From contig NZ_FMCI01000328.1 of NCBI RefSeq assembly GCF_900091845.1, positions 1 through 51,452 on the forward strand: a stretch of 51,452 bases of DNA. Reading direction: 5' to 3'. The notes under the pieces are model-generated. The model was not told the DNA's origin, did not search any database, and was given only the letters and a program-made list of their open reading frames with translations. Position numbers and translations under genes: made by a program. Shown one piece after another: positions 41,749 to 50,469 of this stretch. This DNA is from Streptomyces sp. SolWspMP-5a-2 (GTDB lineage Bacteria > Actinomycetota > Actinomycetes > Streptomycetales > Streptomycetaceae). The first letter of the stretch is position 1. Each line of letters starts with the position of its first letter.

Positions 41749-43059
41749 TCAGCGGACCGCCTTCTCGATGCGCCCCGTCGTGGTGCTCCACGCCTTGTCG
41801 CGCGCGGTGCCCTGCTGCTCGATCAGGCTCAGGCCCTGCGAGAACGTGTCCTTGATCGTGCCGTCCTTGCGGCCGAGGACCTGCTTGTCCGGGATCTCCT
41901 TGGCCGCGGCGCCGAAGATCTGGCCGATCGGGGCGTCGCTGAAGTACGCGGACCTGGCGTTCTTCACGGCGGCGCTCTCCAGCGCGGTCCTGGACGAGGG
42001 GATGTTCCCGATCTTCGTGAAGATGTGGGTCTGCTGCTCGGGCGCGGTCAGCCAGGCGACGAGCTTCTTGGCCTCCTCCTTCACCGGGCTCTGCTCGACC
42101 ACGCCCAGGAAGGAACCGCCCCAGTTGGCTCCCTTGGGCGCCTTGGCGACGTCCCACTTGCCCTTGTTGGCGGCCCCGGCCTTCTCGCTGATGTGGCTGA
42201 GCATCCACGCCGGGCAGACGGCGGTGGCGAAGGTGCCGTTGGCCAGACCGGGGTCCCAACCGGGCTGGAACTGGCGGAGTTTGGCGCTCAGCCCGTCCTC
42301 GGCGGCGTCGGCGGCGAGGTTCCACGCCTCCTTGACGGCCGGGTTCTTGTCGTAGATCAGCTCGCCCTTGTCGTCGTAGTACTGCTCGGGGTAGCCGTAG
42401 ACCATGGCGTTGAACAGGCCGCTGACGGCGTCCATGTAGGAGACGCGGCCGCCCTTGAAGTCCTTCTTGAAGGTGCGGCCGACCTCGACGTACTTCGACC
42501 AGTCGCCCGCCCACAGCTCGGCGACCTTCTCGCGGTCGGTGGGCAGGCCCGCCTGCTCGAAGTAGTCCTTGCGGTAGCAGACGGCCATCGGGCCGATGTC
42601 CGTGCCGAGCCCCAGCACCTTGCCGTCCCCGGTGCTGATCTGGGACTCCTTCCAGGGCAGGAAGTGATCGAGCCCGGCGACGCCGGAGAAGTCCGCGAAC
42701 TTGTCCGCCTGGGTCTCGGTGATCTCCTTGGCCCGACCGATCTCGATGCCCTGGATGTCCTTGAGGCCCTTGCCCGCGGCGAGCCTCGTCTGCAACGCGG
42801 TGTAGTACGTCTGCTCGTCCCCGGCGACCTCGGCCTTGATCTCGACCCCGGGGTTCTCCTTCTCGTACTGCTCCAGGAGCCCCGTCTCCTTGATCCCCAT
42901 CACGCCGTACATGCCCATGGTGATGGTGACCTTGCCGTCCTTCTTGCCACCGCCGGTGGCCGAGTCGCCGCTGCCGCCGCAGCCGGCGAGGAGCGTCAGC
43001 GCGCCGACGGCCGCGACCGCCGCCACCGCCCTTCCGCGTAACGAACCGAGCGTGCCCAT
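41749..43059 (-). CDS. Sugar-binding lipoprotein of the beta-glucoside transporter (CebE-like)
   Basis: 436 residues from ATG 43059 with AGGAGG upstream. Signal peptide with lipobox Cys27 (LLAGC), then a MalE-type extracellular solute-binding fold (VTITMGMYGVMGIKETGLLE, YYTALQTRLAAGKGLKDIQ, NGTFATAVCPAWMLSHI). Size and gene order (binding protein, two permeases, GH1 enzyme, divergent LacI) match the Streptomyces cellobiose system, though the true ligand may be another beta-glucoside. Under control of the divergent LacI regulator via the twin palindrome at 43145-43183. Confidence 0.92.
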   Translation of the reverse strand: MGTLGSLRGRAVAAVAAVGALTLLAGCGGSGDSATGGGKKDGKVTITMGMYGVMGIKETGLLEQYEKENPGVEIKAEVAGDEQTYYTALQTRLAAGKGLKDIQGIEIGRAKEITETQADKFADFSGVAGLDHFLPWKESQISTGDGKVLGLGTDIGPMAVCYRKDYFEQAGLPTDREKVAELWAGDWSKYVEVGRTFKKDFKGGRVSYMDAVSGLFNAMVYGYPEQYYDDKGELIYDKNPAVKEAWNLAADAAEDGLSAKLRQFQPGWDPGLANGTFATAVCPAWMLSHISEKAGAANKGKWDVAKAPKGANWGGSFLGVVEQSPVKEEAKKLVAWLTAPEQQTHIFTKIGNIPSSRTALESAAVKNARSAYFSDAPIGQIFGAAAKEIPDKQVLGRKDGTIKDTFSQGLSLIEQQGTARDKAWSTTTGRIEKAVR

Positions 43060-43144
43060 GGATCTCCTCCTGGCGATGGCGCCGATCCGTCGCGGGGGGA
43101 GGTCCGCGGGGGAGACGGCGAGGGGTGAGACGGCTTCCGGACGC

Positions 43145-43183
43145 GTTGGGAACGTGCCCAAAAGTGGTGGGCACGTTCCCAAC
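43145..43183. promoter_or_regulatory. Twin LacI/CebR-type operator
   Basis: Two 16-nt arms, GTTGGGAACGTGCCCA (43145-43160) and its exact reverse complement (43168-43183), flank a 7-nt spacer. Each arm also contains a near-palindrome TGGGAACGTGCCCA resembling the CebR box TGGGAGCGCTCCCA. So one large dyad carries two operator-like half units about two helical turns apart. It lies 86 nt upstream of the binding-protein ATG and 190 nt before the regulator ATG, where LacI-family repression is expected. Confidence 0.75.
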
Positions 43184-43372
43184 GGCGTTGTGAAGACTCG
43201 TGGGAGCGGCCCCGGTCTGTCAATGACCCGAAAGCAAGTTGTCACCGGGGCGCCCGTGCCGGGCCTCGCGCGCCCGGGGCCGGGCCGTGCGTCGGCCACA
43301 GCGGGATCTGCGAAGATGCCGCAGGTCACCTTTGCGACAGGCGCCGCCTCCGCGGCCGTTGAGGGGGAGTGC

Positions 43373-44386
43373 ATGACCGGCAATCGCCGTCCCACGATCA
43401 AGACGGTCGCCGCCCGCGCCGGAGTCGGCCGCACCACGGTCTCCCGTGTCGTCAACGGCTCGGACCTGGTCAGTGCCGACGCGCGGGCCAGGGTCCTCGC
43501 CGCGATCAAGGAACTCAACTACGTGCCCAACTCCGTGGCCCGGGGCCTGGTGACCAACCGGACCGACGCGGTGGCTCTGGTGATCCCGGAGTCGGAGAGC
43601 AGGCTCGGCTCGGAACCGTTCTTCGCCGCGCTGATCCGCGGGGTCAGCGGGGCCCTCGCCGAGACCCGGACGCAGTTGCAGCTGATGCTGGTCAGGGACC
43701 GGGCCGAGCGCGACCAGTTGACCGACACGGTCGCCGCCCGCAGGGTGGACGGCGTGCTGCTGGTCTCGGTGCACGCCCGGGACCAACTGCCCGCGATGCT
43801 GGAGGAGATGGGCCTGCCCACGGTGCTGGCGGGCCGCCGGGACGCCGGAGAACGGCTGAGCTACGTCGACTCGGACAACGCCGGAGGAGCCGCCGCCGCG
43901 GTGCGCCATCTGCTGGGCCGCGGACGCGGACGGATCGCCACCATCACCGGGCCGCTGGACATGGACGTCGGCCGCAGCAGGCTGGAGGGCTGGCGGGCCG
44001 CGCACGAGGAGGCGGGGGCGCCCGCGGCGGCGGAACTCGTCGAGGCGGGCGACTTCACCGAGGAGGGCGGCGGCCGCGCCATGCGGCTGCTTCTCGAACG
44101 CCGCCCCGACCTCGACGCCGTCTTCGCCGCCTCCGACCTCATGGCGGTGGGGGCCCTGGCCGAACTCCGGCGGCAGGGGCGCCGGGTACCGGACGACGTC
44201 GCCGTGATCGGGTTCGAGGACTCCATCCTCGCCCGGCACACCGATCCGCCGCTGACGACGGTGCGGCAGCCCGTGGAGGAACTCGGGCGGACCATGGCCC
44301 GCATCCTCACCGACATCACGCGGCACGGCGCGCCCCGGCAGCAGATGACCCTGCCGACGGAACTGGTGGTGCGCGACTCCACCTGA
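43373..44386 (+). CDS. LacI-family regulator (CebR-like)
   Basis: 337 residues from ATG 43373 with a GAGGGGGA site. The LacI helix-turn-helix (TIKTVAARAGVGRTTVSRVVNG) opens the protein, followed by the hinge helix (ELNYVPNSVARGL) and a sugar-binding core (YVDSDNAGGAAAAVRHL, FAASDLMAVGAL, GFEDSILARHTDPPLTTV). It is divergent from the sugar transporter operon and flanked by the twin palindrome, so it is its likely repressor, relieved by an imported disaccharide. Confidence 0.93.
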   Translation: MTGNRRPTIKTVAARAGVGRTTVSRVVNGSDLVSADARARVLAAIKELNYVPNSVARGLVTNRTDAVALVIPESESRLGSEPFFAALIRGVSGALAETRTQLQLMLVRDRAERDQLTDTVAARRVDGVLLVSVHARDQLPAMLEEMGLPTVLAGRRDAGERLSYVDSDNAGGAAAAVRHLLGRGRGRIATITGPLDMDVGRSRLEGWRAAHEEAGAPAAAELVEAGDFTEEGGGRAMRLLLERRPDLDAVFAASDLMAVGALAELRRQGRRVPDDVAVIGFEDSILARHTDPPLTTVRQPVEELGRTMARILTDITRHGAPRQQMTLPTELVVRDST

Positions 44387-44401
44387 GCGCCGGCCCTCCG
44401 C

Positions 44402-44809
44402 TCACCCGCCGGTCTCCCGCCCGCGCACCGTCTTCGGGAATCCCGCCCCGTTCACCTTGTACTGACGCCACAGCCTCTCGACGGCCGGGTCGACCACATC
44501 CCACGAGTGCTCCCGGGGATGGCCGGAGAAGAAGGTGCACACGTCGTCCCGGCCGGGTGTGAACTGCCCGCAGAAGCGCTGCCACCCGATCCGGGGGCTG
44601 CCGCCCGTGGACCACAGGAGCCACAGCGCATGGTCCGGATCGTCATCCCGGTCACCGAAACGCGAGGCGTGATCACCCCTGTGCCACAGAGCGATCCGGC
44701 ACCGCTGCCACGGTTCCCACGGGCCGACCACCGTGACCGGCGGACCGTCGAGGCGGGCGAACTCCCACAGCGCCAGCGGCGCCAGGACGACCGCGGTGCA
44801 CGGACGCAT
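44402..44809 (-). CDS. Hypothetical protein
   Basis: 135 residues from ATG 44809; the frame is open further upstream but that part is the minisatellite and is unlikely to be translated. Rich in Trp (about 11, e.g. GPWEPWQRCRIALWHRGDH and WLLWSTGG) and Asp/His, with no signal peptide or membrane segment. The sequence looks coding (G/C at third positions, even composition). I do not recognise the family. It ends 15 nt from the LacI gene, converging with it. Confidence 0.55.
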   Translation of the reverse strand: MRPCTAVVLAPLALWEFARLDGPPVTVVGPWEPWQRCRIALWHRGDHASRFGDRDDDPDHALWLLWSTGGSPRIGWQRFCGQFTPGRDDVCTFFSGHPREHSWDVVDPAVERLWRQYKVNGAGFPKTVRGRETGG

Positions 44810-44842
44810 CAGGCACCTCACGGGGGACCGGCCGGAAAGCCG

Positions 44843-44965
44843 GTCGACGGCATGGACGGCATGGACGGCGTTGACGGCATGGACGGCATGGACGACGTTG
44901 ACGACACGGCTTCGGCCACGTGGACGGCATGGACGACGTGGACGGTCTGCACGGCGTGGACCGGC
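44843..44965. repeat. GGCATGGAC-type minisatellite
   Basis: Imperfect tandem array of 9-nt GGCATGGAC units and variants (GGCGTTGAC, GACGTGGAC), about 120 nt long, directly upstream of the hypothetical gene starting at 44809. On the + strand one frame reads MDG/VDG repeats, on the - strand VHA repeats, but no gene is supported across it. Confidence 0.75.
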
Positions 44966-44993
44966 GTCGACGTGCCTGTCCGCGCGCGGTGCC

Positions 44994-45269
44994 TCACGCG
45001 GAGTCCCCCGTGTGCAGCGACTCCCACACCTCGTGCTGGGCGGCCGTCGCCGCGCACAACTCCGCCCACGAGTCCGCCACCACCGTGCATTCCAACGTCC
45101 CGGCGTACGGTCCGAGCCGTTCTCTCGCCGCGTCCAGAGCCCGACCCGCGTAGGGCGCGGTCGCGTACCAACTCCCGCGCACCACGGCCCCGGAGAGCGT
45201 CTGCCCGTCCTCCGACCGGAACGAGGTCCAGCCCGCGGGCAGCTCAGGCTCGCCACCCGCCCCGCTCAC
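44994..45269 (-). CDS. Hypothetical protein
   Basis: 91 residues from GTG 45269, overlapping the stop of the upstream small gene as GTGA. Soluble, mildly acidic, beginning with ELPAGWTSFRSEDGQTLSGA and ending in a helix-prone WAELCAATAAQHEVWESL. No known family recognised. Coupling to the cysteine-containing gene upstream suggests that they work together, perhaps as a small regulatory or toxin-related pair beside the XRE/DUF397 genes, but this is speculation. Confidence 0.6.
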   Translation of the reverse strand: MSGAGGEPELPAGWTSFRSEDGQTLSGAVVRGSWYATAPYAGRALDAARERLGPYAGTLECTVVADSWAELCAATAAQHEVWESLHTGDSA

Positions 45270-45523
45270 GCGTCACCCCGCGCGCATCCCGGGTGCCAGT
45301 ACCGACCCCGCGCACCCGCGTCCGGCCCCGACACCCGACGGCACAGGTCGAGCGACCCGATCGCCACGGAGCACCCCGGACACACCTCGCCGGAGGGCGC
45401 GTACGTCGAGTACTCGTCCCCACGGGCGTCGGTGCACCCCTTCCCGGTGCCGGACACACCTTCGAGTGAGCCCTGATCCGAACCCGCCCGAGCGGGTGCC
45501 TCGCCAACTACATTGCGCATCAC
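45266..45523 (-). CDS. Small hypothetical protein with a putative zinc-binding motif
   Basis: 85 residues from GTG 45523 (or ATG 45520), with GGAG upstream. The middle holds CPGC, then Cys in DLCRRVSG, and near the end HPGC, a C-x2-C...H-x2-C arrangement that could bind zinc. No family recognised. Divergent from the XRE regulator across 135 nt and coupled to the following 91-residue gene. Confidence 0.6.
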   Translation of the reverse strand: MMRNVVGEAPARAGSDQGSLEGVSGTGKGCTDARGDEYSTYAPSGEVCPGCSVAIGSLDLCRRVSGPDAGARGRYWHPGCARGDA

Positions 45524-45658
45524 GCGACTCCGCTTCTGGACGGCCTTGCGGGGTCCGTCCGTTGCTCTCCGTAGTGCTACGACTCCAAGCAGGCTCAGAT
45601 TCGGCTACAGACAGGAACTCTTCAACGTGGCAGATTCGAAGGAAGGGATGGTCGGGTC

Positions 45659-46498
45659 ATGGTGAACCGCAAGGATCTGAATCCCGGGGAGTCGCCCGAG
45701 GCGGCATTCGGCGCGCGTCTGCGCAGCTTGCGGGAGACACGAGGCTGGACACAGGACCAGCTCGCCGAGCGGACGGGATATTCCAGTCAGCACATTTCGG
45801 CGGTGGAAACCAGTCGCAAGCCGCCAACTCGGCGTTTCTCGCGCAGTACTGACCGTGCCTTCGGTATCGAGGGCACCTCGGACACGTTCGAGCGCGGATG
45901 GCGCGAGATCCGGCACGGGGCGCTCCTGGAGGGATTTCCGGAATACGTCGGCTACGAGGGCAAAGCCGCGGAGATCCGGCTGTACGAGATCGGGATCATT
46001 CCGGGACTGTTGCAGACACCGGAGTACGCGCGGGTTCTCGCCGACAGTGCCGCACAGCGAGGGGCCATCACGCCCGAACAGGCCGATGAACGAGTGGCGT
46101 TCCTGGCGGAGCGGCAGGAAGCCCTGCTGCGGCCCCGCGCGCCCATGATGCTGGTGGTGATGGACGAGAGCTGCGTGCGCAGGCGGATCGGCGGCGCCGA
46201 GATCATGAACGCACAGCTCGACCGCTTGACGGCCTTCGCCGAACTGCCCCACACCGTCCTTCAGATCGCCCCGTTCGACATAGGCGAACGTCGGCCGTTC
46301 AACCTCCCTATGAACCTGCTGACGTTGCCGGACCTGTCCGTGGTCGCGTACGCGGAATCGCAGATGCAGGGGCACCTGGAACGCGAGACGACGGCTGTGA
46401 TTCCCCTGTTGGCGGCCTACCATCAGTTGCAGGCTGAAGCGCTGCCGCAGGCGGCGTCCGTGGCCATGATCGAGCAGGTACGAAAGGGCATCCCGTGA
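45659..46498 (+). CDS. XRE-family regulator with DUF5753 domain
   Basis: 279 residues from ATG 45659. Helix-turn-helix at about 15-70 (FGARLRSLRETRGWTQDQLA, GYSSQHISAVETSRKPPT), then the DUF5753 effector domain (IPGLLQTPEYARVLA, MLVVMDESCVRRRIGG, TVLQIAPF). Such regulators are numerous in streptomycetes and are normally encoded with a small DUF397 partner, as here (overlap GTGA). The pairing resembles the AbaA/BldB-associated or toxin-antitoxin-like systems and often influences development or antibiotic production. Targets are unknown. Confidence 0.94.
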   Translation: MVNRKDLNPGESPEAAFGARLRSLRETRGWTQDQLAERTGYSSQHISAVETSRKPPTRRFSRSTDRAFGIEGTSDTFERGWREIRHGALLEGFPEYVGYEGKAAEIRLYEIGIIPGLLQTPEYARVLADSAAQRGAITPEQADERVAFLAERQEALLRPRAPMMLVVMDESCVRRRIGGAEIMNAQLDRLTAFAELPHTVLQIAPFDIGERRPFNLPMNLLTLPDLSVVAYAESQMQGHLERETTAVIPLLAAYHQLQAEALPQAASVAMIEQVRKGIP

Positions 46499-46704
46499 CG
46501 ACCGAATCCCCCCGCTGGTTCAAGTCTTCCTACAGCGACAACGGCGGTAACTGCGTCGAGGTCGCCGCCAACCTCGCCGCCTCGCGCGGCGTGGTCCCCG
46601 TCCGTGACTCCAAGGCCGCCGACGGTCCGGTGCTGAACCTGACCGCCATAGCCTTCGCGTCGTTCGTGACGAGCATCAAGGCCGGAACGCCCGAGGCCCG
46701 CTGA
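46495..46704 (+). CDS. DUF397 protein
   Basis: 69 residues from GTG 46495. It has the family core: WFKSSYSDNGGNCVEVA near the start, VPVRDSK in the middle and FASFVTSIK near the end. Translationally coupled to the XRE/DUF5753 regulator and presumed to act with it. A strong hairpin follows at 46743-46773. Confidence 0.93.
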   Translation: MTTESPRWFKSSYSDNGGNCVEVAANLAASRGVVPVRDSKAADGPVLNLTAIAFASFVTSIKAGTPEAR

Positions 46705-46742
46705 GCGCCGAACAGACCCGGCCCGTACCGACCCACCGCTGA

Positions 46743-46773
46743 GCCCCGCCCGGCGCTTCCCGCCGGGTGGGGC
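46743..46773 (+). terminator. Hairpin terminator after the DUF397 gene
   Basis: 13-bp stem (46743-46755 with 46761-46773, one G-T pair) and a CTTCC loop, 38 nt after the DUF397 stop. It isolates the XRE unit from the riboswitch transcript. Confidence 0.7.
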
Positions 46774-46939
46774 CCGGTTGCGCGTGGGCGCCGCCGAGTC
46801 GCCGCACCGGCGGGACTCCGGGCATCGAAAGGCATCGATACGACAGATCCGGGGGGAGACCGCCGACGAGGTCACGGCCCCGCCCCAAGGGCGCCGGGCT
46901 CCGGCCGCCGACGGCACGTGCGTCACAATGAGCACACGA

Positions 46940-47090
46940 GGCGACGGGGATCAGGAAGCCGGTGCGAGTCCGGCGCGGTCCCGCCACTGTGACCGGGAAG
47001 CGACCCTCCCGCACGCCACTGCCCGCGACCCCGCGGGCGGGAAGGCGGAGGCGAGCGACGATCCGGGAGCCAGGAGACTGACCCGTCGCC
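46940..47090 (+). promoter_or_regulatory. Cobalamin riboswitch
   Basis: Closing stem GGCGACGGG (46940-46948) pairs with CCCGTCGCC (47082-47090). Inside are the family landmarks in order: GGAAGCCGGTGCGAGTCCGG near 46954, CCGCCACTGTGA near 46981, and the B12 box AGCCAGGAGACTGAC (47068-47082). A short hairpin between the switch and the ribosome site (47104-47118, GGGG-CCCC) could sequester initiation. It should repress the following ABC transporter genes when adenosylcobalamin is plentiful. Confidence 0.93.
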
Positions 47091-47130
47091 GGTCCAGCAG
47101 CAGGGGCGAGGACCCCCGGAGAGGATCGAT

Positions 47131-48687
47131 GTGACGACAACGCATGCCCAGTCCCCGAAGGCCGGGCCCGGCAGGCGCGGGGTGCTGGCCGCCTCGGGCG
47201 CCCTGGCGCTCGCCGGTACCGGCCTGCTCACCGGCTGCGGCGGCGACACCAGGGACGGGGGAGACGGCGACCGGTTCCGGGCCGCGTTCACCTCCGGCGG
47301 CTCCCAGGAGACCCTGGACCCGCACGTCGCGCCGAACTTCGTCGACCAGGCCCGTGCCAAGGCGCTCTACGACACGCTCGGCACCTACGCGGACGACATG
47401 TCGGTCCGCGAACGCCTCGCCGAGTCCTGGGAGAGCGACGCCTCCGGCACCCGCTGGCGCATACGGCTGCGCGCCGCGCGCTTCCACGACGGCAGCCCGG
47501 TCACCGCGCGGGACGTCCTCTACAGCTACCGCCGCGCCGCCGACCCCTCGACCGGCTCCCCGTCCCAAGTGCTGCTCTCCGCCATCGACTTCGGCGCCAG
47601 CAGGGCCGACGGCGACCGCTCCCTCGTCCTCGTGCTGAAGGCCCCGAACTTCGAGTTCCCCACCGTCTTCGCCGGACCCGGCACCGAGATCGTCCCGGAC
47701 GGCACCACGGACTTCCGCAAGCCCGTCGGCTCCGGACCCTTCACCTTCGTCTCCTTCACCCCCGGCGGCACCGCCCGCTACCGCCGCTGGGCGGACCACT
47801 GGGACGGCGCCCCGCACATCGCGGAACTGGAGATCGTCCCCGCCGACGAGGAGTCCGCACGGCTCAACGCGCTCCTGTCCGGACAGGTGCACTACGGCGC
47901 CGACATGGCCGGCGCCTCCGTGGAGCGGCTGAAGGGGAACAGCGGCACCCGTCTGCTGACGGCCGAGCGGGCGACCGCACAGCAACTCCTGCTGCGCACC
48001 GGCCGCGCGCCCTTCTCCGACCCGCGGCTGATCCGCGCCGTCCAACTGGGCATCGACCGCGCGGCCCTGGTCAGGATCGCGCTCGCCGGACACGGCCGGG
48101 CGGGCGACGACCTGTTCGGGATGGGCCTGCGCGGCTACCCCGACGACCTGGAGCCGCGCGAGCGCGACGTCGACCGGGCGCGCGCCCTGGTGAAGGAGGC
48201 CGGGGCCGAGGGGCTGCGCGTCACCGTCGAGACCAGCTCCGTCGACGCGGCCTGGGAACCGGCGGCGGACCTCATGGCGCGGCAACTGCGCGAGGTGGGG
48301 CTGCGCCTCAGCGTCAACACCCGTGCTTCCAGCACCTACTTCAGCGAGATCAAGACCAAGGGCGTCGCCGCCTTCAACACCACCTCCACCCTGCCGGTCT
48401 CCGACTTCCTCCAGCAGCGGGTGCGCGGGGGCGCCGCCCGCAACCAGACGCAGTACGCCTCGCGGACGTTCGACGCGCTCCTCGACCGGGCCCGCACCAG
48501 CCGCGACGAGAAGGAACGGCTCGGCCTGCTCGCCCGCGCCCAGAAGCTCGCGCGCGACGAGTCCGGGCTCCTGGTGTGGGCCTTCTCCGACGCCAATGAC
48601 GCCATCGCGTCGTCGGTCCGCGGGCTGCGTGCCGCGCCGCCGAACTCGCACGACTGGGCCCGCTTCGACCGGGTCCGCCTCAGCTGA
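47131..48687 (+). CDS. Peptide/nickel-type substrate-binding lipoprotein under B12 control
   Basis: 518 residues from GTG 47131 with GGAGAGG upstream. Twin arginines at 15-16 and lipobox Cys36 (LLTGC) indicate export by the Tat or Sec route and lipid anchoring. The mature part is a family-5 (DppA/NikA-like) binding protein: LDPHVAPNFVDQARAKALYD, SWESDASGTRWRIRLR, FHDGSPVTARDVLYSYRR, GSGPFTFVSF. The cobalamin riboswitch upstream implies uptake of cobalt, a cobalt chelate or a corrinoid, rather than peptides. First gene of an operon with two permeases and an ATPase. Confidence 0.92.
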   Translation: MTTTHAQSPKAGPGRRGVLAASGALALAGTGLLTGCGGDTRDGGDGDRFRAAFTSGGSQETLDPHVAPNFVDQARAKALYDTLGTYADDMSVRERLAESWESDASGTRWRIRLRAARFHDGSPVTARDVLYSYRRAADPSTGSPSQVLLSAIDFGASRADGDRSLVLVLKAPNFEFPTVFAGPGTEIVPDGTTDFRKPVGSGPFTFVSFTPGGTARYRRWADHWDGAPHIAELEIVPADEESARLNALLSGQVHYGADMAGASVERLKGNSGTRLLTAERATAQQLLLRTGRAPFSDPRLIRAVQLGIDRAALVRIALAGHGRAGDDLFGMGLRGYPDDLEPRERDVDRARALVKEAGAEGLRVTVETSSVDAAWEPAADLMARQLREVGLRLSVNTRASSTYFSEIKTKGVAAFNTTSTLPVSDFLQQRVRGGAARNQTQYASRTFDALLDRARTSRDEKERLGLLARAQKLARDESGLLVWAFSDANDAIASSVRGLRAAPPNSHDWARFDRVRLS

Positions 48688-48688
48688 C

Positions 48689-49636
48689 GTGCGCGGGTAC
48701 GTCCTGCGGCGGTGCCTGCTGGCCCTGGCGCAGTGCCTGGTGGTGCTGGTCGCCGTGTTCGCCGTCGGCTCGTTCCTGCCGGGCGACACCGCCGACGTGC
48801 TGCGCGGCGAACTCGGCACACCGGAGCAAGTAGAGGCGCTGCGCGCGCGGTTGGGCCTGGACGAGCCCGCCCTCACCCGCTTCGGGCACTGGCTCGCCCA
48901 CCTCCTCACCGGCGACCTCGGCCACTCCCTGACGACCGGGCTGCCCGTCGGCGACGACCTCGGCCGCCGCGTCGGCGTGACCCTCCTGCTCGGCCTGCCC
49001 GCGCTGCTGCTCGTCACCGTCCTCGCGCCGGTCGTGGGCACGCTGTCCGGGCTGCGCGAGGGCAGCCTCCTCGACCGCGCGCTGAACACCGCGGCCGTCG
49101 TGCTGCACGCCGTACCGGAGTTCGTGCTCGGGCTGCTGCTCGTCGCCTCGGTGTCGCTGGCCGCCGGACTGCTGCCCGCGACCGCCGTCGGCATGGACGG
49201 CGCCGCGCTGCTCGCCCAGCCCGCGGTGCTCGTCCTGCCCGTCATCGTCCTGACGGCCCGTCACCTCTGTGATCTGGCACGGCAGATACGGGCCGCGGTC
49301 GCCGTCCAGCGGCACGGTGCCGTCGCCGGGCACCTGCGGCTGCTCGGGATGCGGGAGCGCACCGTCGTGCTGCGGCACGTCCTGCCCGGCGCGCTGGGAC
49401 CCGCGGCGCAGCAGTACGCGCGCTGCGTGGAGGGGCTGCTCGGGGGCGCCGTCCTGGTGGAGGCGGTGTTCGGGTTCCGCGGCCTGGGCGACGGCTTCGT
49501 CGAGGCGGTGCAGAACCGCGACCTGCCCCAGGTGCAGACGTACGCCCTGCTGTTCTCCGCGACCGCGGTCCTGGTGAACCTGATCGGGGACCTGGTCGCC
49601 CACCGGCTCGCGCCCCGCCGCGAGGTGACCGGATGA
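48689..49636 (+). CDS. DppB/NikB-type ABC transporter permease
   Basis: 315 residues from GTG 48689, one base after the preceding stop. Six transmembrane segments with the DppB/NikB N-terminus (YVLRRCLLALAQCLVVL) and the conserved FGFRGLGDGFVEAVQNRDLP coupling region near 265. It forms a heterodimer with the next permease. Part of the B12-riboswitch operon. Confidence 0.93.
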   Translation: MRGYVLRRCLLALAQCLVVLVAVFAVGSFLPGDTADVLRGELGTPEQVEALRARLGLDEPALTRFGHWLAHLLTGDLGHSLTTGLPVGDDLGRRVGVTLLLGLPALLLVTVLAPVVGTLSGLREGSLLDRALNTAAVVLHAVPEFVLGLLLVASVSLAAGLLPATAVGMDGAALLAQPAVLVLPVIVLTARHLCDLARQIRAAVAVQRHGAVAGHLRLLGMRERTVVLRHVLPGALGPAAQQYARCVEGLLGGAVLVEAVFGFRGLGDGFVEAVQNRDLPQVQTYALLFSATAVLVNLIGDLVAHRLAPRREVTG

Positions 49637-50469
49637 CCCGGCCGCCGACGAGGACGTCCCGCGACGCCACCGCCCGGCGCCGTCGCCCGTGGCTCGCCGC
49701 GGCCCTGCTGGGCGTGCCCCTGCTGGTGGCGCTGCTCGGACCGGCGGCGGCCGGGGACGACGCGCCCCTGCCCGGCGCCCTCCCCTCCCGGCCGCCGGGC
49801 TCGGGGCACCCCCTCGGCACGGACGTCCTGGGCCGCGACGTGCTCACCCTCGTGCTGGAGGGCGGCGCGTCGGTCGTCGGCAGCGCCCTCGCCGCGCTCG
49901 CCGTGGGCACGCTGCTCGGCGTCCCGCTGGGCCTGCTGGCCGCGGGCCCGCGCCGGGTCCTCGACGAGACGGTCATGCGCACCCTCGACCTCGTCCTCGC
50001 CTTCCCCGGACTGCTGGTGCTGATGACCCTGGCGGCGACCGGCCGCCGCGACTGGTTCTGGCTGGTGACGGTCGCGGGCGCGCTCCAGGTCCCCGCCGTG
50101 GCCCGCCTGGTGCGCGGCGCCGCGCTCGCGCCGGGCGCGCGGACGGTCGTCGAGGCGCTGCGGATGCAGGGGCACGGCTGGGGCTACATCCACCTCCGGC
50201 ACCTGGCGCGGGAGGTGGCGGCGCCGCTGGCCACCGACGCCGCCGGGCGGTTCTCCACGGTGCTGTACCTGCTGGCGTCCGCCAACTTCCTCGGCCTCGG
50301 CCTGCCCGCCTCCGCACCGGACTGGGCGGTCCTCATCGAGCGCAACAGCGACGCCCTGTTCACCCAGCCCGCCGCGGTCCTGGTCCCGGCCGGTCTGCTG
50401 ACCTCGCTGTGCGTCGGCGGCAACCTGCTCGTCGACCGCGTCCTCGCCCGGGAGAGGGGCCGAGCATGA
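49633..50469 (+). CDS. DppC/NikC-type ABC transporter permease
   Basis: 278 residues from ATG 49633, overlapping the previous stop (ATGA). Six transmembrane segments, HPLGTDVLGRDVLTLVLEGG near 55 (the DppC signature) and an EAL-MQGHGWGYIHLRHL coupling loop near 175. Partner of the preceding permease in the B12-riboswitch operon. Confidence 0.93.
   Translation: MTRPPTRTSRDATARRRRPWLAAALLGVPLLVALLGPAAAGDDAPLPGALPSRPPGSGHPLGTDVLGRDVLTLVLEGGASVVGSALAALAVGTLLGVPLGLLAAGPRRVLDETVMRTLDLVLAFPGLLVLMTLAATGRRDWFWLVTVAGALQVPAVARLVRGAALAPGARTVVEALRMQGHGWGYIHLRHLAREVAAPLATDAAGRFSTVLYLLASANFLGLGLPASAPDWAVLIERNSDALFTQPAAVLVPAGLLTSLCVGGNLLVDRVLARERGRA

Noticed and set aside
44843..44965. CRISPR array
   Set aside because: The repeat unit is 9 nt with no spacers, and there are no cas genes in the window.
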